Shown one piece after another: positions 1 to 5,367 of a stretch of 18,720 nucleotides of DNA. The stretch comes from Bacillota bacterium (GTDB lineage Bacteria; Bacillota; Syntrophomonadia; Syntrophomonadales; Syntrophomonadaceae). The translations under genes were made by a program, and so were the position numbers. The stretch is from NCBI GenBank assembly GCA_023395515.1, contig JAEWZB010000098.1, positions 1 to 18,720 on the forward strand, in the 5' to 3' direction. Within the stretch, counting starts at the first letter, position 1, and each line of letters opens with the position of its first letter. Below the pieces are notes generated by a model. That model had not been told where the DNA came from. It did not search any database and was given only the letters and a program-made list of their open reading frames with translations.

Positions 1-569
1 TGGGTGCTTTTCACCAAGGCCATCCTCATCTTACTCTGCTGCAGTCCTCAGCCTCCCGGGATAGAATGATCAACGCTTTGACTTGTGAAGAAGCAGATTT
101 TGCTATATGTACACCCCCCATTAACCACGAGGACATCGAAACCCAGCTCCTTTTTAAAGATACCGGCCTGGCTTTGCTGCCTCCCAAGCACCCCTTACAC
201 CAAAAAGAATCTCTGTTATTAAAAGACCTTCATCAGGAAAATTTTATAATAACTCCGGTTGGTTATGGGATGCGCGATAATATGGATATAGTATTCGCCA
301 GCCAGAATGTTTATCCCCATATAGTAATAGAAACCGCCGATTCTTCCCTAATGCCCGCTTATGTCCGCGAAGGCATAGGCATCGCTATGATACCCGGAAC
401 AGTTGTTTATAGTAATGAAATATTTAAAGCTGAATGCAAAAGGCTTAGCGACATTAACTATCTGGCCCGCATTTCTTTAAGCTGGAAGAAAAATCGGCAT
501 AAGACTAAGAATCAACAGCTGCTGATTGATTTTATGGTAAATTATTATTCCCCGCTGGGAATAGCCTAG
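1..569 (+). CDS. LysR-type transcriptional regulator, C-terminal part (truncated by window edge)
   Basis: The reading frame is open from base 3 to the stop at 567-569. The first in-frame ATG (base 66) is internal, because conserved-looking sequence (HPHLTLLQSS) precedes it. The visible ~188 residues resemble the substrate-binding (periplasmic-binding-protein-like) domain of LysR regulators: 'EADFAICTPP' matches the usual 'g-lDlai' strand, followed by 'LLFKDTGLALLPPKHPL' and 'VREGIGIAMIPGTVV', the G-G-hydrophobic stretch near the end of the fold. The winged-helix DNA-binding domain must lie upstream of the window. LysR proteins normally bind a small effector here and regulate neighbouring operons. 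The gene lies 90 nt upstream of, and on the same strand as, the CoA-transferase, so that gene is a plausible target (inference). Family assignment is fairly secure; the effector is unknown. Confidence 0.8.
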   Translation, partial: GAFHQGHPHLTLLQSSASRDRMINALTCEEADFAICTPPINHEDIETQLLFKDTGLALLPPKHPLHQKESLLLKDLHQENFIITPVGYGMRDNMDIVFASQNVYPHIVIETADSSLMPAYVREGIGIAMIPGTVVYSNEIFKAECKRLSDINYLARISLSWKKNRHKTKNQQLLIDFMVNYYSPLGIA

Positions 570-659
570 CCTCGTCCCCTGATCACCCTCTTTCCCCTAA
601 CTTAAATAATTGCTAACATGGTAAGTAATAACAAATCTATTCCAGGGGGGAGTTAGATT

Positions 660-2639
660 ATGGGTACTACTAAGCATCCACTTAAATCAGACCTTTTAGC
701 CGGAATGAAACGGGGTAAAATCGTATCACCGGGCGAAGCCACCGATTTGATTAAAAATAATGATGTGGTAGCCTGGGGCGGTTTTATTGGGATAGGGTTT
801 GCCGAAGAATTGGCAGTGGCTTTAGAAAAACGTTTTTTAGCCGGTCAAGAACCTCGCAACCTCACCTTATTATATTCCTCCGGTTTGGGAGACAGTAGGG
901 AGCGGGGAATTAATCATTTAGCATATCCCGGCTTATTAAAAAGAGTAATTTGCGGTCATTGGGGCTTAACTCCCAAGTTAGCTGAATTAGCTATTGCTAA
1001 TGAAATTGAAGCCTACAATTTACCCCAAGGAGTTATCTCTTGCATGTTTCGTGACATAGCAGCTAAGCGTCCCCGTTTGATTACTAAAGTGGGGCTGGGT
1101 ACTTTCGTTGACCCCCGGCTGCAAGGGGGCAAGATTAATGAAAAAACTACCGAGGATTTAGTAGAATTAATCACCTTTGACGATAGTGAATATCTGGCTT
1201 ACCGCACCTTTCCCATAGATATTGCCATAATTCGGGCTACCACCTCTGATTTGGACGGGAACTTAACTATGGAAAAAGAGGCCTTGACTTTAGATGTTTT
1301 ATCTATCGCCATGGCCGCTAAAAATTCCGGCGGCTTAGTTATTGCCCAGGTAGAACGCATCGCTGACCGGGGGGCTTTGCCCATGCGGGCCGTTAAAATT
1401 CCCGGTATCTTAATAGATTGCGTGGTAGTAGCCCATCCGGAAAATCATCAACAAACCTGGAATACCGGTTATTCACCTGCCTATGCCGGAGAATATAGGA
1501 TTCCGGTTACTTCTATCCCCCGTTTGCCCTTAGATGAAAGAAAAATCTTAGCCCGGCGGGCGGCTTTTGAACTGGCTCCCAACAGTATAGTTAATTTAGG
1601 ACTGGGAGTTCCGGAAGGAATTGCCAGTGTGGCAGCCGAAGAAGGTATTTTAGAATTATTAACCCTTACCGCCGAGCCCGGAGTAATAGGAGGAATCCCT
1701 GCCGGAGGGCTTGACTTCGGAGCTGCAACTAATGTAAATGCCATAATTGATCAGCCTTACCAATTTGATTTTTATGACGGCGGCGGGCTGGATGTAACCT
1801 TTCTGGGCTTAGCCCAGGCTGATAGTCAAGGTAATCTGAATGTAAGTAAATTCGGCCCTCGTTTATCAGGTGCAGGTGGCTTTATCAATATTAGCCAAAA
1901 TGCCAAAAAGGTTATTTTCATGGGTACTTTTACTGCCGGGGGCTTACAAATATCACTGGAGAACGGTGCCCTTAAAATTCTTCAAGAAGGTAAGGCTAGA
2001 AAATTCGTGGATAAAGTCGAGCAAATTACCTTTTCGGGTGAAGTAGCTAAAAGGGAAGGAAAAACCGTAAAATATATTACCGAACGGTGCGTTTTTGAAT
2101 TATCCCCTGCAGGATTAGTCTTAACCGAAATTGCTCCGGGCATTGACATAGAACGGGATATATTGCCTTACATGGGCTTTCGCCCTCTTATCGCCGCTGC
2201 AATAGCTAGCATGGATGAACGCATTTTCAAGGATTCTACCATGGATATCAAGCAAGATTTATTGTCGGTACCTATTAAAGATCGGCTCATATACAACCCC
2301 GAGGAAAACTTATTTTTCGTGAATTTTGAAGGCTTAGCCATTCGCAGTGAAAAAGATATCGCAGATATAAAGACTGAAATAACGCATAAATTAGCTCCCC
2401 TCCCCCATAAAGTATCTACCATCGTCAACTATGACAATTTTGATATTTTACCGGAGTTGGTAGATAGCTATATGCAAATGGTAAGTGAAGTAGTAAGCCG
2501 GTATTATGAAAAAGTAACCCGTTATACCACTAGTGCTTTTATGCGCCTAAAATTGGGAGATACCTTAAAAGAACGCCAGTTGGCTCCCCATATATATGAA
2601 ACTGGTGAAGAAGCCAGGAAGGCCTTAGATAAAGTTTAG
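660..2639 (+). CDS. Acyl-CoA:acetate/propionate CoA-transferase (family I) with C-terminal extension
   Basis: Family I CoA-transferases move CoA between acyl-CoA and free acids such as acetate, propionate or butyrate through a glutamyl-CoA thioester. This 659-residue protein carries both halves of the fold in one chain, as in propionate CoA-transferase (Pct). The N-terminal half has 'VAWGGFIGIGFAEELAVAL'; the C-terminal half has 'NLGLGVPEGIASVAAEEG' and then 'TAEPGVIGGIPAGGL', which places the catalytic Glu at residue 339. Canonical Pct proteins end around 'MDERIFKD' (about residue 525). Here about 130 more residues follow, including 'FVNFEGLAIRSEKD', 'STIVNYDNFDIL' and 'TRYTTSAFMRLKLG'. The start ATG has a strong site (AGGGGGGAG about 8 nt upstream). 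It follows the LysR gene by 90 nt and ends at a hairpin. In a syntrophic fatty-acid oxidiser it could activate fatty acids without ATP. Substrate specificity cannot be read from sequence. Confidence 0.9.
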   Translation: MGTTKHPLKSDLLAGMKRGKIVSPGEATDLIKNNDVVAWGGFIGIGFAEELAVALEKRFLAGQEPRNLTLLYSSGLGDSRERGINHLAYPGLLKRVICGHWGLTPKLAELAIANEIEAYNLPQGVISCMFRDIAAKRPRLITKVGLGTFVDPRLQGGKINEKTTEDLVELITFDDSEYLAYRTFPIDIAIIRATTSDLDGNLTMEKEALTLDVLSIAMAAKNSGGLVIAQVERIADRGALPMRAVKIPGILIDCVVVAHPENHQQTWNTGYSPAYAGEYRIPVTSIPRLPLDERKILARRAAFELAPNSIVNLGLGVPEGIASVAAEEGILELLTLTAEPGVIGGIPAGGLDFGAATNVNAIIDQPYQFDFYDGGGLDVTFLGLAQADSQGNLNVSKFGPRLSGAGGFINISQNAKKVIFMGTFTAGGLQISLENGALKILQEGKARKFVDKVEQITFSGEVAKREGKTVKYITERCVFELSPAGLVLTEIAPGIDIERDILPYMGFRPLIAAAIASMDERIFKDSTMDIKQDLLSVPIKDRLIYNPEENLFFVNFEGLAIRSEKDIADIKTEITHKLAPLPHKVSTIVNYDNFDILPELVDSYMQMVSEVVSRYYEKVTRYTTSAFMRLKLGDTLKERQLAPHIYETGEEARKALDKV

Positions 2640-2661
2640 TTAGAATCAGGCTCAGATAGGC

Positions 2662-2699
2662 CGGGGGCATTGACACAACCATAGCGGTCAATACCCCCG
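2662..2699. terminator. Hairpin between convergent CoA-transferase and cheX
   Basis: CGGGGGCATTGAC (2662-2674) pairs with GTCAATACCCCCG (2687-2699), 12 of 13 positions, around a 12-nt loop. It lies between two convergent genes, where a shared terminator is expected. Neither strand has a good T-run after the stem, so it could equally be a dispersed palindromic repeat. Confidence 0.5.
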
Positions 2700-2719
2700 T
2701 CAGACTGTCACATCTGTTA

Positions 2720-3187
2720 TTAACTTCGGCCTTCTTTTAAATAAATCGTAATATCAAATTCCCCGATTTTAGTCATTAAGGGGATGCGTAAAGCTTTTTC
2801 ATTAGCCATGGAAACCGATTGATATGTACCTATAAGAATCTGAGGCGGAACTATATCACAATTATAATTGGCAGTAGATAAATTACGCAGGGCATTGCCT
2901 CCGATTATATTAGCTATTTCCCCCAAAGCCGAGGAAACAAAATTATCTATTTCCTCCATCCGCATGCTACTCATGATATAAACCATTTCCAAAGTCATAT
3001 CTTTAGGAAAGCTAAATAATATACTCCCCCGCAGATCACCGGTGACACCTAAAATAACATTAGCCTCCCGGCTAGGTATCAGACCTTCGGTAACACTTAT
3101 CTGCCCTTGGTCTACATCTATATCTACCATCATTTTAAGCACATCTACGGTTGCTTTATAAAAGGCGTTTACATATTCTACCTTCAT
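2720..3187 (-). CDS. cheX: CheX-type chemotaxis protein, CheY-P phosphatase
   Basis: A 155-residue protein matching the CheX/CheC/FliY phosphatase family, which dephosphorylates phospho-CheY in the cytoplasm to reset chemotactic signalling. The catalytic ExxN signature is visible in 'SALGEIANIIGGNA' (E90, N93), preceded by the typical 'VNAFYKATVDVLKMM' helix. 'GDLRGSILFSFP' and 'ALRIPLMTKIGEFDITI' give the expected strands. CheX has one such motif, whereas CheC has two; only one is seen, so CheX is the better call. The start overlaps the stop of the upstream hemerythrin gene by 4 nt (ATGA), with AGGAGGGC just upstream, so the two are translationally coupled. No other chemotaxis genes are in the window, so this pair stands apart from any main che operon visible here. 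Confidence 0.88.
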   Translation of the reverse strand: MKVEYVNAFYKATVDVLKMMVDIDVDQGQISVTEGLIPSREANVILGVTGDLRGSILFSFPKDMTLEMVYIMSSMRMEEIDNFVSSALGEIANIIGGNALRNLSTANYNCDIVPPQILIGTYQSVSMANEKALRIPLMTKIGEFDITIYLKEGRS

Positions 3188-3606
3188 ATGCCGCCCTCCT
3201 CTGTGCTTTTTACATATTCGCCAATCTTTTGGTCAGCGGCGGCCACATGCATAATCAGCCAGGTCATAATTTTAGCTCCAAATTCCTGGGCTAATTCCTC
3301 ACTATAACCTTCTGTTTCCAGACGGTTAACATAACCAAAAACACCGGCCTTAAAATCCTCATGCATCTTTTTATGTTGCGCTATATCAGGATAATTGACC
3401 CTTTCCTGATATTCCTCTTCATCCCCAAAATGAACTACTACATAATCTTGCATAAAGTACATAGTTTCTTTGACTTTGTTGACTTTATCCTCCCAAGTTG
3501 TAGCCTTATCCTGAACAATCTTAACAAAATCTGCTATCCGTCCAAAGAGCTCCTTATGCTGTTCATCTATTAGCTCTACCCCGATTTTATACTTTTCTTT
3601 CCACAT
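3184..3606 (-). CDS. Bacteriohemerythrin (di-iron oxygen-binding protein)
   Basis: A 140-residue single-domain hemerythrin. All seven di-iron ligands of the family can be placed: H17 (DEQHKELF), H59 and E63 (HFGDEE), H78 and H82 (QHKKMH), H120 and D125 (HVAAAD). Such proteins bind O2 (and sometimes NO) reversibly in the cytoplasm and act in storage, detoxification or sensing. It starts with ATG preceded by GGTGGGA and is the first gene of a two-gene unit, its stop overlapping the cheX start. That linkage suggests that oxygen binding feeds into motility, or that both genes are simply co-expressed for oxygen avoidance in an anaerobe (inference). There is no fused methyl-accepting or HAMP domain, so any signalling role would need a partner. 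Confidence 0.93.
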   Translation of the reverse strand: MWKEKYKIGVELIDEQHKELFGRIADFVKIVQDKATTWEDKVNKVKETMYFMQDYVVVHFGDEEEYQERVNYPDIAQHKKMHEDFKAGVFGYVNRLETEGYSEELAQEFGAKIMTWLIMHVAAADQKIGEYVKSTEEGGI

Positions 3607-3753
3607 TTCTATCCCACCATTCTTAAAAGACTAATTTGATATTATCATAAACCAGAATTTTTAGGGATTTTTAATTAAATAAGGATTGGTTAGAGCGGTA
3701 TTTTAGGTATCAAGCCCATTATTTATATTCGGTTATATATCTTAAAAAATAAC

Positions 3754-3781
3754 TTGGCAGGTGGGCAGTATAGTTTAAAAT
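3754..3781 (+). promoter_or_regulatory. Probable sigma-A promoter of the cupin gene
   Basis: TTGGCA (3754-3759) and TAAAAT (3776-3781) are separated by 16 nt, giving a leader of about 30 nt before the ATG at 3818. It lies in the 211-nt gap between the divergent hemerythrin and cupin genes. The minus-strand promoter in the same gap could not be placed convincingly. Confidence 0.45.
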
Positions 3782-3817
3782 ATAGATAATTGCTTTAAGG
3801 ATAGTGAGGTTTTATTG

Positions 3818-4147
3818 ATGACTAATCAAGTTATTACTAAAGATATTAAGGATGTTGCATTAGATAAAACTCCCCTGGGGGGACAGGCGCGTATGTTGGT
3901 TAATAATCCCCACCTTAGACTGGTCAACCTGCAAATAAAGGCTGGCGAACAGGTCTTGGCACATACGGCTCCGGTAGAAGTGGTATTTATAGTTCTGGCA
4001 GGCAGCGGTTTGGTACAAATTGAGGAAAAAGTATATCCAATATCAGCCGGACAAATGCTGATTTGCCCCCCGGACTGCCAGCGCAGTATACAGGCCGGCC
4101 CGGAAGAAGACTTAAGCTTGTTAGTAGTAAGAACCCCTAATCTATAA
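3818..4147 (+). CDS. Small single-domain cupin protein
   Basis: A protein of about 109 residues with the jelly-roll cupin pattern: 'LQIKAGEQVLAHTAPVEVVF' for motif 1, then 'VLAGSGLVQIEEKVYPISAGQMLICPPDC' running into motif 2. An in-frame TTG lies 3 nt upstream, but the spacing from GTGAGG (3805-3810) favours the ATG at 3818. Typical metal-binding cupins have HxH...E in motif 1 and a His in motif 2. Here motif 1 has one His and a Glu-like position, and motif 2 has Gln-Arg where the His is expected, so metal binding may be weak or lost. Function is unknown; such small cupins can be sensors, isomerases or oxygenase-like. It appears monocistronic. Confidence 0.75.
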   Translation: MTNQVITKDIKDVALDKTPLGGQARMLVNNPHLRLVNLQIKAGEQVLAHTAPVEVVFIVLAGSGLVQIEEKVYPISAGQMLICPPDCQRSIQAGPEEDLSLLVVRTPNL

Positions 4148-4159
4148 AAGGGTTAGGAC

Positions 4160-4187
4160 ACATGTAGGGCAGCCTTTGGACGCCTAG
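4160..4187 (+). repeat. Hairpin repeat, copy A (degenerate)
   Basis: ACATGTAGGGCAGCCTTTGG followed by ACGCCTA aligns with copy B at 4845-4876 (ACATGTAGGGGCGGCCTGTG, then ACCGCCT), in the same orientation. The dyad is partly decayed. The two copies bracket the yefM-yoeB pair. Confidence 0.6.
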
Positions 4188-4231
4188 GGTTTGAAGATTA
4201 GCTCTCCTGAAGAAAAGATGCATCAATACGC

Positions 4232-4282
4232 TTTACAGTGGCATAATATAATAGTACAATTATTTGTACAGATTATTGTACC
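4232..4282 (+). promoter_or_regulatory. Promoter and three-box YefM operator
   Basis: TTTACA (4232-4237), 17 nt, then TACAAT (4255-4260) forms a good promoter. Over the -10 and start site lie three TGTACA-like hexamers: AGTACA (4253-4258), TGTACA (4265-4270) and TGTACC (4277-4282), spaced exactly 12 bp apart. The characterised E. coli yefM-yoeB operator uses TGTACA-core palindromes with 12-bp centre-to-centre spacing, so this is very probably the autoregulatory site for the antitoxin and toxin complex. Confidence 0.82.
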
Positions 4283-4308
4283 TGTAATTACTCTTAGGGG
4301 GTGATATA

Positions 4309-4572
4309 ATGTTGGCTGTAAACTTTTCCACCATTCGCAGCAAATTTAAAGAATACTGTGATAAAGCAACCGATGAGAATGAAACGGTAATTGTTACCCG
4401 TAAAGACGAGAAAAATGTGGTTATTATGAGTCTTGATAAATACAATAGCATAATGAAAGCTACCCGTAATACTGAATATCTTGACATGATTGATAGAAGC
4501 ATGGAACAAATAAAGCAGGGTAAAGTTGTGAAAAAAACTATGGAAGAATTAGAGGAAATGGTCAATGAGTAA
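4309..4572 (+). CDS. yefM: YefM/Phd-family antitoxin
   Basis: An 87-residue protein with the Phd/YefM fold: 'NFSTIRSKFKEYCDKATDENETVIVTR' (N-terminal dimerisation and DNA-binding half), then 'DEKNVVIMSLDKYNSIM', the conserved 'vvimsleeynsl' segment. The charged C-terminal tail ('SMEQIKQGKVVKKTMEELEE') is the part that wraps and inhibits the YoeB toxin. YefM represses its own promoter, with YoeB as co-repressor. A GGGGGTGAT ribosome site precedes the ATG. The downstream toxin gene starts 8 nt before this gene ends, the usual coupling of antitoxin and toxin. The call rests on family resemblance plus the partner and the operator. Confidence 0.93.
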   Translation: MLAVNFSTIRSKFKEYCDKATDENETVIVTRKDEKNVVIMSLDKYNSIMKATRNTEYLDMIDRSMEQIKQGKVVKKTMEELEEMVNE

Positions 4573-4825
4573 TCTTATCTTCTCCGATAAGGGCTGGGAT
4601 GATTATCTCTATTGGCAAATAACAGACAAAAATATTACTCGTAAAGTTAATGAGTTGCTAAAAGATATTCTAAGAAACGGTTATAAAGGTATAGGAAAAC
4701 CTGAACCCTTAAAATACCGTCAAGCTTGGAGCAGACGCATAAATTTTGAACACAGATTAGTTTATTCCCTAGATGAAAACGGTAATGTTTATATTTTCTC
4801 TCTGAAAGGACATTATGAAGATTAA
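4565..4825 (+). CDS. yoeB: YoeB/Txe-family mRNA endonuclease toxin
   Basis: An 86-residue RelE-superfamily toxin that cleaves mRNA in the ribosomal A site. It is close to E. coli YoeB throughout: 'WDDYLYWQITDK', 'KGIGKPEPLKY', 'WSRRINFEHRLVYSLDE' and a C-terminal 'KGHYED'. The catalytic residues of YoeB (Glu, Arg, His and Tyr near the C terminus) correspond to E47, R64, H83 and Y84, all present, so the toxin looks active. It overlaps the antitoxin gene by 8 nt and depends on it for translation. No terminator is evident downstream; instead the transcript would run into the hairpin repeat at 4845. Confidence 0.95.
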   Translation: MSNLIFSDKGWDDYLYWQITDKNITRKVNELLKDILRNGYKGIGKPEPLKYRQAWSRRINFEHRLVYSLDENGNVYIFSLKGHYED

Positions 4826-4844
4826 AATATGAGGCATAAGACCT

Positions 4845-4876
4845 ACATGTAGGGGCGGCCTGTGACCGCCTCTACA
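4845..4876 (+). repeat. Hairpin repeat, copy B
   Basis: TGTAGGGGCGGCC (4848-4860) pairs with GACCGCCTCTACA (4864-4876) with one G-T pair and one mismatch, around a 3-nt loop. It is a direct copy of the element at 4160. It resembles REP-type palindromic intergenic repeats; I cannot identify a named family. Confidence 0.7.
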
Positions 4877-4890
4877 GCTTACCTTTTGCA

Positions 4891-5367
4891 GTGAAGCGAA
4901 GCGGCGAGGAACGCCGCTCCCTACATTTCGCAGTTAACGCAGTAGCAGCTTATTACGCAGCCGCTGCTTACCAAGCGGAAATCGAGGTTTCTTTGCAATC
5001 CGCTATTCCCCGGGAACTGGATAGTATCGTAGAAAGTGATTTATGTATTATCTTAGGCAATCTCTTAGAAAACGCAGTGGAAGCCTGTAAGCGTATGGAA
5101 AGCAGGCCGCGCTTTATTCACCTTAATAGCTTCCTGCAATATGATACCTTAACTATTACCGTGGATAACAGCTTTGACGGCAACCTTAAGCAAAAAGGCG
5201 GAGTATTCCTTTCCAGCAAACGGGCAGGAGAAGGCATCGGCCTTTCCTCCGTGGCAGCAGTAGCTCAAAAATACAGCGGTGCCGCACGGTTTGAAGCAAG
5301 TGATGGTATTTTTCAGGCTTCAGTGTATGTTAAGCTGAAAAATCGGCTAAATCCCATTACTTTTTAA
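4891..5367 (+). pseudogene. GHKL (AgrC-like) sensor histidine kinase remnant, ATPase domain only
   Basis: The frame encodes 158 residues. From about residue 13 it matches the C-terminal HATPase of GHKL/AgrC-type kinases: 'FAVNAVAAYYAAAA', the N box 'LGNLLENAVEAC' (55-66), 'VDNSFDG' (91-97) and the G box 'GEGIGLSSV' (113-121). These ATP-binding elements look intact. The membrane sensor domain and the phospho-accepting His region are absent. The first ~11 residues (GTG start at 4891) are encoded by the inverted hairpin repeat, so the gene appears to have been cut by repeat insertion or recombination. There is no ribosome site of note and no response regulator nearby. The 3' end overlaps the convergent yyaL-like gene by 11 nt. 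It probably makes no working kinase, although an isolated ATPase domain could in principle be expressed from readthrough of yoeB. Confidence 0.8.
4893..4925 (-). repeat. Hairpin repeat, copy C, inverted
   Basis: Read on the minus strand this begins TGTAGGGAGCGGCG, similar to copy B. Its core AGCGGCG (4900-4906) pairs with CGCCGCT (4912-4918). It lies inverted to copy B, 17 nt away, and supplies the start codon and first ~11 codons of the kinase remnant that follows. Confidence 0.6.

Noticed and set aside
1199..2428. Minus-strand open frames inside the CoA-transferase gene
   Set aside because: They are antisense shadows of a strongly supported gene, with no ribosome sites or recognisable domains.
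2662..2699. CRISPR repeat or attachment site
   Set aside because: A single dyad with no regularly spaced copies and no integrase or cas genes in the window.
3607..3700. Sigma-D (flagellar) promoter for hemerythrin-cheX
   Set aside because: TAAA and GATAAT are present, but their spacing does not fit the sigma-D consensus.
4260..4565. Minus-strand frames opposite yefM
   Set aside because: The plus-strand antitoxin and its operator explain the region; the antisense products are Ser/Thr/Phe-rich noise.
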